NCBI RefSeq assembly: GCF_010435915.1
Contig: NZ_JAAFZH010000010.1
Location: 1-64,000 of the forward strand
Source of the DNA: Spirosoma terrae
GTDB taxonomy: Bacteria; Bacteroidota; Bacteroidia; Cytophagales; Spirosomataceae
Direction: 5' to 3'
Length of the DNA stretch: 64,000 nucleotides
Part shown: positions 26,911 through 33,922 of the stretch, piece by piece
Layout of the letters: every line of letters begins with the position of its first letter
Numbering within the stretch: the first letter of the stretch is position 1
Program-made: the position numbers and the translations under genes
The notes under the pieces: generated by a model
The model's input: the letters and a program-made list of their open reading frames with translations, nothing else
The model's database searches: none
What the model was told of the DNA's origin: nothing

Positions 26911-29151
26911 ATGGTGAACCTGTACCGTAGTCGCTTGTGGACGATAGGTTTAATCAGTTTATTACTGATTATCAGTGGGATTGCCCGCGCTACGCATATT
27001 GTTGGTGGGGAACTGGAGCTACGTTATATGGGTCCGCAAAGCCCATTTTCTCACCGCATTAACTTAAACCTCTATTTTGACGACGTAAATGGCGATCCGG
27101 GAGCCGACGACGGACGCGTATCGGTAGGGGTATTTGCCAAACGGAACAATCAACTGATTGGTTACGTATTGCTTAATCGGATCAGCAGTGAGTATGTTCC
27201 TTACACCAACTCTTCCTGTCAAACGGCCAATCTACGTACCAGGCTCATTCGGCATGGCATTGATGTTACGCTTGACCCAAACGCTTTCAATGATCCTGCT
27301 GGCTATTATCTGTCCTGGGAGCGGTGCTGTCGGAATGGAACCATTGTGAATATTCAGAATCCAGCCGACGCGGGTTCAACATTTTACCTGGAATTTCCAG
27401 CTATAAGTACGACCAAAAACTCTTCACCCGTTTTTACGGTTCCCAAGGGCGATTACGCCTGCGTTGGCCAGCCATTCAGTCTGGATTTTAGTGCTAAGGA
27501 CGCCGACAACGATAGCCTTACCTATACACTGGTTACGCCCTATAACGGCTACAGTAATCGGGCAGTGCCGAATCCTGGCGCTATCAATTCCCTTAACAAC
27601 CCTATCTTCTACCCTGGCCCCTATCCACTTGTCAACTGGGCTTCCGGTTTGTCTGTAACGAATCAGATTCCTGGCACCCAACCGCTTCAGGTTAATATCC
27701 GAACCGGATTATTGACCGTGACACCTAATCGGGTAGGTCTTCACGTTTTTTCGGTTCAGGTTGATGAATACCGACGGGGTGTCCGGATCGGAAGCGTCCG
27801 TCGCGATTATCAGGTGCTGGTTATTGATTGTCAAAAGAACGATCCTCCCAAATTACTATTTCGCCCGGAAGGTCAATCCAGCTTTTACACCCAGGGAGCC
27901 GTAGTAACGATTGCCGAAAAGGATACGAATTGTCTGGAACTGCTGGTTACAGACCCAAACCCAAACCAACGGATACGCATAGTTAATATGAGTGGTTCGT
28001 TACCCGGCCTGACCATTGCGCCCGGCGAACTGTTTACTCGTAGTACACGCGATACGCTCAGGGCAAAATTCTGCTTTGGCCGATGTGTCGGTGGCAATGG
28101 TACGCCCTTTACGCTTATGATCCGGGCCACCGACGAAGGCTGCCCACAAGGAATGAGCGACACGATCAGTATTCGACTGAATGTAATTCCATCACCAAAT
28201 AACAAGCCCGTTGCCAGTACTGATTTAACAGATAATAAAGCCAGTATAACGGTTGGTTCTTCGCTATCGTTTACCGCGTTTGGTGCCGATATGGATAATG
28301 ATAATATCACGATTCAGGCCGTTGGTCGTGGTTTTTCACTGGCTCAGGCAGGTATGAGCTTTGGCTCAGCCTCCGGCGTAGGGAAAGTAGCGCAACCATT
28401 TACCTGGAAACCAACCTGTTCGGACGCCATTCATTCGGACTACTTCGTCGATTTTATTGTCACCGATACGCGCTGTAGCCGAAATCTTCGGGACACGGTT
28501 ACGGTTAATCTGAAAGCACTCGGTTTGCCCAGTCAACCACCCTCTATCCGAACCTCGCTATCATCGCAGGTAGTCGAGCTACTGGTCGGCTCCAGTGAGT
28601 CGTCTACATCAACATTTTCTGTCATTGGCGACGACCCAGATCGGGATACTATTCGGATGACCGCCGTTGGACGAGGTTTCGACCATAAAGCCGTTGGAAT
28701 GGCCTATATTGACAAAAATGGGCCCGTTACGTTAGAATCTCCTTTTTCCTGGAGCCCAACCTGCGAACTACTGAATGGCCAATCAGAGGCTACGTTTGTC
28801 ATTGATTTTATTGCCGACGACCGCTCCTGTCAGCCTAAACATACCGATACAACTACCGTTACGTTTCATCTGAAAGATCCGTATGTAAGCGTCGATTTAA
28901 CTATACCAAACGTCTTTACACCGAATGGGGATGGCTATAACGACTTTTTTACGGTGAAAGATTTGCCCGAAAATGCCTGCTCCGAACAATTCAAATCGGT
29001 TACGATCACGAATCGTAACGGTCGAACGGTGTTTACCTCCAGTGACCCAAAATTCAAATGGGCAGGAACGAACGATCCGGTTGGAACCTACTATTATCTT
29101 ATTCAGACAACCACCCGAACGTTTAAAGGTCCTGTCACATTAATCCGTTAA
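26911..29151 (+). CDS. Secreted surface protein with gliding-motility C-terminal (CHU_C) domain
   Basis: The 746-residue protein has a signal peptide (LISLLLIISGIARA) followed by ATHIVGGELELRYMG, a beginning shared by many Bacteroidota surface proteins. The body contains Ig/cadherin-like repeats, with two near-identical units starting S.TSTFSVIGDDPDRDTI and ASITVGSSLSFTAFGADMDNDNI, each followed by GRGF.. and a CW-rich end. The last 90 residues (IPNVFTPNGDGYNDFFTVKDLP to GTYYYLIQT) are the type B sorting domain for the type IX secretion system. It should be exported to the cell surface. Its ligand is unknown. Confidence 0.9.
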   Translation: MVNLYRSRLWTIGLISLLLIISGIARATHIVGGELELRYMGPQSPFSHRINLNLYFDDVNGDPGADDGRVSVGVFAKRNNQLIGYVLLNRISSEYVPYTNSSCQTANLRTRLIRHGIDVTLDPNAFNDPAGYYLSWERCCRNGTIVNIQNPADAGSTFYLEFPAISTTKNSSPVFTVPKGDYACVGQPFSLDFSAKDADNDSLTYTLVTPYNGYSNRAVPNPGAINSLNNPIFYPGPYPLVNWASGLSVTNQIPGTQPLQVNIRTGLLTVTPNRVGLHVFSVQVDEYRRGVRIGSVRRDYQVLVIDCQKNDPPKLLFRPEGQSSFYTQGAVVTIAEKDTNCLELLVTDPNPNQRIRIVNMSGSLPGLTIAPGELFTRSTRDTLRAKFCFGRCVGGNGTPFTLMIRATDEGCPQGMSDTISIRLNVIPSPNNKPVASTDLTDNKASITVGSSLSFTAFGADMDNDNITIQAVGRGFSLAQAGMSFGSASGVGKVAQPFTWKPTCSDAIHSDYFVDFIVTDTRCSRNLRDTVTVNLKALGLPSQPPSIRTSLSSQVVELLVGSSESSTSTFSVIGDDPDRDTIRMTAVGRGFDHKAVGMAYIDKNGPVTLESPFSWSPTCELLNGQSEATFVIDFIADDRSCQPKHTDTTTVTFHLKDPYVSVDLTIPNVFTPNGDGYNDFFTVKDLPENACSEQFKSVTITNRNGRTVFTSSDPKFKWAGTNDPVGTYYYLIQTTTRTFKGPVTLIR

Positions 29152-29232
29152 TAAAAGCGTCTATAGCGTCTGGCCTGATCTCTGATCAGGCGCTACTACT
29201 AACTAATTCTGCCTATCTTCGCACCCTATATT

Positions 29233-30045
29233 ATGAAGGAAAAAGTAGTACTTATTACCGGCGCATCGTCAGGAATTGGCCGTGCCCTGGCGTTTGCCTT
29301 TGGTCGCGAAGGAGCTAGCATTGTTATTTGCGCCCGCAATGCCGAATCACTTCAGCAGGTTAGTAGCGAATTAAAGCAGGCCGGGATCACGACTCTGGCT
29401 CTGGTTGCTGACGTTAGTCTGGAAAATGATGTTAAAGCATTGTTTGAGCAGACTATTGCCCGGTTTGGCCGGTTGGACATACTCATCAATAATGCTGGCA
29501 TCTCGATGCGGTCGATGCTGATTGACACCGATCCGGCTGTTATTCAGAAAGTTATGGACATCAATTTTATGGGTACGGTGTATGCAACCCGGTACGCCTT
29601 ACCCTATATCGTCCAGACAAAAGGCTCCATAGTCGGCATATCCTCAATTGCTGGTTACCGGGGGTTACCTGTTCGAGCGGGTTATTCGGCGTCAAAATTT
29701 GCCATGAATGGCTTTCTGGAAGCAGTACGTACCGAACTGCTACATTCAGGAGTACACGTATTGACCGCTTGTCCGGGTTTTACAGCTTCTAATATTCGCT
29801 TTTCAGCACTCGATGCACATGGGCATGCCAAAGGAGAAACTATGCGCGATGAATCAAATATGATGAGTGCCGAAGAATGCGCTGATCATATTTTACGCGC
29901 TGTTAAATCCCGTAAACGGGAATTGATTTTGACAACTCAGGGTAAGCTGACCGTATTTATCAATAAGTTGTTTCCTGGTCTGGCCGATAAACTGGTCTAT
30001 AATACGTTAGCCAAAGAAAAAGACTCGCCATTGAAACGACAGTAG
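29233..30045 (+). CDS. Short-chain dehydrogenase/reductase
   Basis: A 270-residue classical SDR. The nucleotide-binding motif is TGASSGIG (about residues 8-15), the NNAG motif is at about 87-90, and the catalytic set is Ser (ISSIAGYRG) with YSASK (about 152-156). The basic residue after the first motif region and CARN suggest preference for NADP. The C-terminus (AKEKDSPLKRQ) is typical of Bacteroidota proteins of the DltE type. The substrate is unknown. Its stop lies 2 nt from the stop of the convergent BatE-like gene, with no terminator between. Confidence 0.92.
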   Translation: MKEKVVLITGASSGIGRALAFAFGREGASIVICARNAESLQQVSSELKQAGITTLALVADVSLENDVKALFEQTIARFGRLDILINNAGISMRSMLIDTDPAVIQKVMDINFMGTVYATRYALPYIVQTKGSIVGISSIAGYRGLPVRAGYSASKFAMNGFLEAVRTELLHSGVHVLTACPGFTASNIRFSALDAHGHAKGETMRDESNMMSAEECADHILRAVKSRKRELILTTQGKLTVFINKLFPGLADKLVYNTLAKEKDSPLKRQ

Positions 30046-30047
30046 GT

Positions 30048-30791
30048 TTAGATAATCCAGACATTATCACGGCGAACGTAGTACAATTCATTGTGCCAAA
30101 AAACGCGAAGATAAATATCCTGGCTTCCAATAATATTGACTTTGTGTCCTCGTCCGATTATTTCGGCGGCCGGTGCTGCTGCCGACGGGTCGGTACGTAG
30201 CAATACGCGCTCCTGACTAATAATACCCGATTTAACACGTTCTGGCAGGTTGACAAACAAAAGCAATCCGGTCAGGTATACAAACAGTACCCACTTCTGC
30301 CGGGTGGGTATGCTCTCTTTTCGGAGCATTTTTACAATAAGCACCCCAAACGCATATCCGGCTGGTATGAATAAGAACAGGAGTAGGTAAATTCCGTATT
30401 TTTTATAGAACAAATAGAAGTAATTTAAATCGTCGGTCTCATAGCCATTCAGATTATTAGCTCTGGCAACATCGTTCATACGTCGGAGAACAGCATCATC
30501 AGGATGGCGGTCAAAATAGACCTGAAGATAGTATAGCTGGTGTGGAACGTCATTCTGCTGCTCATAGGCACTGGCTAATTTCAATAACATGGCATCACTG
30601 GGTTTTTGCCCTTTTGCTATGGCCTGTTCATATAATTTGGTAGCATCAGTCTGAGCACCAGCGCGAAACAGTGAATCTGCCCGCCTGATTAATGGTTCGT
30701 GATCTGCCATCGCCGGAAAAAAACGAATGCTTAGGCAGAAAAATAGACTTATTTTAAGGGCAATGGCTTGCATTGATCGAAATAAGGCCAT
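30048..30791 (-). CDS. BatE-like TPR/SH3 membrane protein
   Basis: The 247-residue product starts at the ATG at 30791, which gives a signal/anchor helix (ALKISLFFCLSIRFFPAMA); the frame is open from 30842, but the upstream part is not hydrophobic. A TPR-like region (about 35-110: LIRRADSLFRAGAQTDATKLYEQAI, YEQQNDVPHQLYYLQVYFDRHP) is followed by two membrane helices (about 130-155 and 170-187). An SH3-like C-terminal domain closes the protein (VLLRTDPSAAAPAAEIIGRGHKVNIIGSQD). This is the arrangement of BatE, part of the Bacteroidota aerotolerance (Bat) set, but no other bat gene is nearby. It ends 2 nt from the convergent SDR gene. Confidence 0.8.
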   Translation of the reverse strand: MALFRSMQAIALKISLFFCLSIRFFPAMADHEPLIRRADSLFRAGAQTDATKLYEQAIAKGQKPSDAMLLKLASAYEQQNDVPHQLYYLQVYFDRHPDDAVLRRMNDVARANNLNGYETDDLNYFYLFYKKYGIYLLLFLFIPAGYAFGVLIVKMLRKESIPTRQKWVLFVYLTGLLLFVNLPERVKSGIISQERVLLRTDPSAAAPAAEIIGRGHKVNIIGSQDIYLRVFWHNELYYVRRDNVWII

Positions 30792-30798
30792 AGTTTTG
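30768..30798 (+). promoter_or_regulatory. Promoter of tRNA-Lys
   Basis: TTG at 30768-30770, a 20-nt spacer and TAGTTTTG at 30791-30798 give an exact Bacteroidota-type promoter. It points at tRNA-Lys, 49 nt downstream, and lies over the start codon region of the divergent BatE-like gene. Confidence 0.75.
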
Positions 30799-30846
30799 CA
30801 CCGCGTTTGAGGGAAAAAGTCATTCTTACACCCAACATTCACAATC

Positions 30847-30919
30847 GATTCGGTAGCTCAGCTGGTAGAGCAATACACTTTTAATGTATGGGTCCTGGGT
30901 TCGAATCCCAGCCGAATCA
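30847..30919 (+). tRNA. tRNA-Lys (UUU)
   Basis: A 73-nt cloverleaf. The acceptor stem GATTCGG pairs with CCGAATC, and the discriminator base is A. The anticodon loop is CTTTTAA with a UUU anticodon, and the T-arm is CTGGGTTCGAATCCCAG. CCA is not encoded. Confidence 0.97.
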
Positions 30920-30952
30920 CTTCCAAAAGAACTCATTGGAATTTCATTCCAT

Positions 30953-30991
30953 AAAAAGAAAAGGGAAACGGACTGTTTCCCTTTTCTTTTT
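30953..30991. terminator. Bidirectional terminator between tRNA-Lys and DUF3127 gene
   Basis: A 17-bp perfect stem (AAAAAGAAAAGGGAAAC and complement) with a 5-nt loop, followed by T-rich DNA on both strands. It lies between convergent transcripts. Confidence 0.85.
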
Positions 30992-31005
30992 TCCTTTCCT
31001 CCGAT

Positions 31006-31410
31006 TTAGAAAGGAAGGTCATTGCTTTCGTCATCAAAGCTCGTGTTGAACGGCGTACCTGCTGGCTGACTTTGGCTGACAGGGCGGGCCTGCTGCGCCG
31101 GACGCGCAGGGGCAGCATAGCTAGTATCCCCTCCTTCGGCTAATTCAAGCCGGAATGCCCGAAGTTCTGTATACCACCGTTCGTTGTATTCCCGAGACTC
31201 TGCGCTAAAAGTTGCTTTTAAGGTATCTCCTTCTGCAAACTGCTTTAGGTCATTGGCTTTCTCACCCCAAACCGTCATACAGACTTTTTTCGGAAATTGT
31301 GTATCCAGGGTTTCGATCACAAATTCCTGTTTATTCCATGCTCCATTTTTTCCCTGTCCAGTTACTTCAGGGAGTACTTTTATAAGTTTTCCTACTAATT
31401 CCAGCGCCAT
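31006..31410 (-). CDS. DUF3127 (SSB-like OB-fold) protein
   Basis: The 134-residue protein begins MALELVGKLIKVLPEVTGQGKNGAWNKQEFVIET and continues with PKKVCMTVWGEKANDLKQF and ESREYNERWYTELRAF. This is the pattern of DUF3127, an OB-fold family found in Bacteroidota. The last 40 residues are a Pro/Ala/Gln-rich linker ending in an acidic ESNDLPF tip, like the C-terminal tip of single-strand DNA-binding proteins that recruits repair and replication partners. A role at single-stranded nucleic acid is therefore likely, but it is not the canonical ssb gene. The gene sits between two tRNA genes. Confidence 0.85.
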   Translation of the reverse strand: MALELVGKLIKVLPEVTGQGKNGAWNKQEFVIETLDTQFPKKVCMTVWGEKANDLKQFAEGDTLKATFSAESREYNERWYTELRAFRLELAEGGDTSYAAPARPAQQARPVSQSQPAGTPFNTSFDDESNDLPF

Positions 31411-31510
31411 GCTTATAGAACTTTAAAACGTGGTTTGAGGATTAAAATTACGAATTTTTGCTCATTTCGGGAGCGGTGTTCATAAATAGTAAAAAGAAAA
31501 TCGAGTCGTA

Positions 31511-31541
31511 TTGCATAGAGAAAAATGAACTCCTATATTTG
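31511..31541 (+). promoter_or_regulatory. Promoter of tRNA-Leu
   Basis: TTG at 31511-31513, a 20-nt spacer and TATATTTG at 31534-31541 match the Bacteroidota consensus exactly. The tRNA begins 18 nt downstream. Confidence 0.8.
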
Positions 31542-31559
31542 CACCCGCAATCAGCAGAT

Positions 31560-31641
31560 GGCCACGTGGTGAAACTGGTAGACACGCCATCTTGAGGGGG
31601 TGGTGCTGCAAGGCATGGGAGTTCGAGTCTCCCCGTGGTCA
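31560..31641 (+). tRNA. tRNA-Leu (GAG), prophage attachment gene
   Basis: An 82-nt class II tRNA with a long variable arm. The acceptor GGCCACG pairs with CGTGGTC (one G-U pair), and the discriminator base is A. The anticodon stem CCATC/GGTGG closes the loop TTGAGGG with a GAG anticodon. The T-arm is GGGAGTTCGAGTCTCCC. Phage genes begin right after its 3' end, so it is the likely integration site; the duplicated copy would lie beyond the window. Confidence 0.93.
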
Positions 31642-31656
31642 CATTAAATTACACTT

Positions 31657-31691
31657 AAATGCACTGTATAACAGATAGTTACAGTGCATTT
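31657..31691 (+). terminator. Terminator after tRNA-Leu
   Basis: A 12-bp perfect stem (AAATGCACTGTA and complement) with an 11-nt loop, followed by TTCTGTTTT. It starts 16 nt after the tRNA and would end its transcript; it lies at the expected left end of the prophage. Confidence 0.7.
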
Positions 31692-31703
31692 TCTGTTTTA
31701 CTA

Positions 31704-31723
31704 CATAAACATTGCATAAACAT
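31704..31723. repeat. Direct repeat CATAAACAT upstream of the HTH gene
   Basis: Two exact copies of CATAAACAT (31704-31712 and 31715-31723) are set 11 nt apart, 15 nt before the ATG of the HTH gene. They could be an operator or arm-type integrase sites. Confidence 0.5.
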
Positions 31724-31737
31724 AGCTTTTTTTGGCC

Positions 31738-32010
31738 ATGTTAAACCCCGAATCGGAAGCAATCAATAAACGGTTCTTTCAGGCAATCGATGAACTGGTA
31801 AAGCGTCGGCAAATGCGGGGCAAGAACACCTTTGTGTCCCGCTACGGATTGAATAAGGGAAACTTCTATCAACTACGTGTTAACCCAGATCGATCGTTCG
31901 AGTTAGCATATTTAACCTGGCTAGTTAAAGATTACGGGGTTTCTTCCCAATGGCTACTGACAGGTGAGGGGGAAATGTTTTCCAAACGATACATTTCAAA
32001 TCCAACATAA
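31738..32010 (+). CDS. Small HTH phage-repressor-like protein
   Basis: The 90-residue protein is built of short helices. The segment FVSRYGLNKGNFYQLRVNPDRSFELAYLTWLVKDYGVSSQWLLTGEGEMF has the look of a lambda-repressor-type DNA-binding domain. The closing GVS..WLLTGEGEMF is a common end of such domains in phage repressors. There is no peptidase or dimerisation domain. A TTG at 31732 is also in frame; the ATG at 31738 is preferred. It is the first gene inside the element, next to the attachment tRNA, and may act as a repressor or excision regulator. No recombinase gene accompanies it here. Confidence 0.65.
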   Translation: MLNPESEAINKRFFQAIDELVKRRQMRGKNTFVSRYGLNKGNFYQLRVNPDRSFELAYLTWLVKDYGVSSQWLLTGEGEMFSKRYISNPT

Positions 32011-32047
32011 TTAACTTGTAAGAAAATATTTACATTTAATTTAACCT

Positions 32048-33076
32048 ATGACCTCGGAGAATGAAAAGAGTTCCTTTATCGACACTTTACTAAAGAACAA
32101 TTTCATTAGAATCATAGGGACTCTAACTGCCTTTTTAGCATCTGTTGTCGGTATCTTTCTAGCTATACCATCATTTGTTGGTAATACCCCGAAGATTGAG
32201 GTTCGATTACAGGAGAGCGAAATACTTACCCAAAAATCAAACGTAAAAGGCTTGGTAAGCCATTACACCTACAATGGAGATACTGTTTCATCACTTTGGC
32301 GGTGCAGAATTGAAGTGGCCAATACTGGAAAAAAAACAATTATTGGTCGAGGTAAACATTCTGATTTATTAGACGATAAATTAAGAATAGACTTAAACCC
32401 AAACTTTCATCTTGTTAAAGTTGAAAAGGTGCCTGGTAACAGCATACCAATCGAAGTAGATTTTCAGGAGCACGAGCTAAATTTTAAATTTGATCAATGG
32501 CTAGTTGATGAAAAAATAGAAATCATAGGATACTTTATAAATAATAAAGCTCTTTCTTCGTTTGCAATACCTGTTAATCAAAAACGATCAATAGAAAATG
32601 GAGAAATTATTGTAGTTGACAAACAAAATACAACAAAAAGTAAAGAAGTCTTCATTGATACATTTGATCCCCCTATTCCTCTCATTGCTAGATCCCTTTC
32701 AGTCATTCTCCTTTTAGCTGAATTAGCTTTTATGATATTATTTATTCTATCATCTAGTTTTAAATCGACAATTAGCTTTTGGAGATGGAAACGCATTTAT
32801 TACAAATCATATATAGATATTTTAACAAAAAACCCAGAATTAATACCAAAATCCTTTGTTGAAAAATTTCCTTACAGAGATAAATTCAGCAAGGATGAAA
32901 AAGCTTTGATGATTGTTAGTTTCAATAGGGAAATTGAAAAAAAATTTAAAATACCAGTCCCCCCTTCCGTTAGTCCCGAGCATCGAAGCCTCTCATTTTT
33001 GATAAAGTCATTAATAGTATGCTTTTTTATTTTAGCTGCAATGGGTGCAACATTCTTGTGTATTATTAAATATTAG
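32048..33076 (+). CDS. Membrane protein of unknown function, A+T-rich prophage cargo
   Basis: I do not recognise a family. The 342-residue protein has three predicted membrane helices: about residues 20-42 (IIGTLTAFLASVVGIFLAIPSF), 213-235 (LIARSLSVILLLAELAFMILFI) and 316-341 at the very end. Between the first two is a folded extracytoplasmic-type beta-rich part (about 48-200). The second and third flank a basic cytoplasmic loop. The gene is visibly richer in A and T, with many AAA, ATT and TTA codons, than the phage structural genes around it. This marks it as cargo gained separately, such as a lysogenic conversion or superinfection-exclusion gene. Its stop codon lies in a long palindrome shared with the convergent fibre gene. 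Confidence 0.65.
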   Translation: MTSENEKSSFIDTLLKNNFIRIIGTLTAFLASVVGIFLAIPSFVGNTPKIEVRLQESEILTQKSNVKGLVSHYTYNGDTVSSLWRCRIEVANTGKKTIIGRGKHSDLLDDKLRIDLNPNFHLVKVEKVPGNSIPIEVDFQEHELNFKFDQWLVDEKIEIIGYFINNKALSSFAIPVNQKRSIENGEIIVVDKQNTTKSKEVFIDTFDPPIPLIARSLSVILLLAELAFMILFILSSSFKSTISFWRWKRIYYKSYIDILTKNPELIPKSFVEKFPYRDKFSKDEKALMIVSFNREIEKKFKIPVPPSVSPEHRSLSFLIKSLIVCFFILAAMGATFLCIIKY

Positions 33077-33150
33077 GTTGGTAATACCATATATATAAAG
33101 CTCAGCCGAGGAATCGGCTGAGCTTTATATATATGGTATTACCAACCTAA
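33073..33150. terminator. 37-bp perfect palindrome over two convergent stop codons
   Basis: The arms 33073-33109 and 33114-33150 are exact reverse complements (37 bp) around a GGAA loop. The core is AAAGCTCAGCCGA, flanked by alternating AT and then TTAGGTTGGTAATACC. The left arm contains the stop codon of the membrane-protein gene (33074-33076), and the right arm contains the stop of the LamG gene (33147-33149). It should end both transcripts. Confidence 0.9.
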
Positions 33151-33920
33151 CTAAACCGGCCAACGTTGCTGACGTAATCCGCCTGCACCTGAGCTAAAGA
33201 AGTTTTACCCGATACGTTTAGGTTTTCCATGTAGGTACGAAATATAGAAGCCCCGGCCATCGTACCCGCTCCTATCGTCACCTGAGTAACGTTAGGATTC
33301 GCATACGTATCACCAAACCCACCGGAATACACCTGCACACCATTTCGAAAACCATACACCGTATTGCCCTGACGGGCGATGGCCAGTTGATGGACGGCGT
33401 TCAACGAATGGGCACCTAACGAAATGGTTGCCGAGGTGGACGCACCGCCGATGTAGCCCCGTGGTGATTGTCCATCCGCACCCAGATCAATTAGATACTG
33501 CATGTTGCCCGTGGTCGTTGTCGTACCTCTACGAAGTAACGCGGTAAACGCGCTGGCTGCTACAAGCTGCTTTATCCAGATAATAGCCAGAAAGCCGGGG
33601 TTATTCAGCGTAGCCAGATTGTAATTATTACCCAGCTGTATATTACTGTTGGAACCCAGTACTAAACCGCCCGTTGTTGGCGAATACACAGCCGTGCCGT
33701 TCAGCGTCGCGTTCGGACTGGTTGTAAACAGGTTGAACAACGTAGTGCCATTCACCAGATTTGCCGCCTGTGATGGATAGCCAGCCGGGTTAGCCGCGTC
33801 GAACAAAAACAGCGACCCTTCATTCAACAGCGAATCGTTGGGGTAAAATTTAGGTAACACCGGATCGCCCGGATTGACGGTGAATACACCAGGTAATTGA
33901 ATCAATAAGCCTTTTCCCAT
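33147..33920 (-). CDS. LamG-like (concanavalin A-fold) phage tail/adhesion protein
   Basis: The 257-residue protein has no signal peptide. Its first 50 residues are a linker-like region and the rest resembles a laminin-G/concanavalin A lectin fold: SLFLFDAANPAGYP, GGLVLGSNSNIQLGN, FLAIIWIKQ, ISLGAHSLNAVHQLAIARQGNTVYGFRNGVQVYSGGF and VTIGAGTMAGASIFRTYMENLNVSG. The C-terminal LAQVQADYVSNVGRF is a common end of these domains. It is the last gene of the tail operon, 2 nt after the fibre gene, so it is probably a receptor- or glycan-binding part of the tail tip. Confidence 0.7.
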   Translation of the reverse strand: MGKGLLIQLPGVFTVNPGDPVLPKFYPNDSLLNEGSLFLFDAANPAGYPSQAANLVNGTTLFNLFTTSPNATLNGTAVYSPTTGGLVLGSNSNIQLGNNYNLATLNNPGFLAIIWIKQLVAASAFTALLRRGTTTTTGNMQYLIDLGADGQSPRGYIGGASTSATISLGAHSLNAVHQLAIARQGNTVYGFRNGVQVYSGGFGDTYANPNVTQVTIGAGTMAGASIFRTYMENLNVSGKTSLAQVQADYVSNVGRFS

Positions 33921-33922
33921 GA

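Noticed and set aside
31560-31641. Reading the tRNA as tRNA-Ser(UGA)
   Set aside because: Shifting the anticodon stem by one base gives UGA but a poorer stem; CCATC/GGTGG closes the loop with GAG, and the arm pattern fits leucine.
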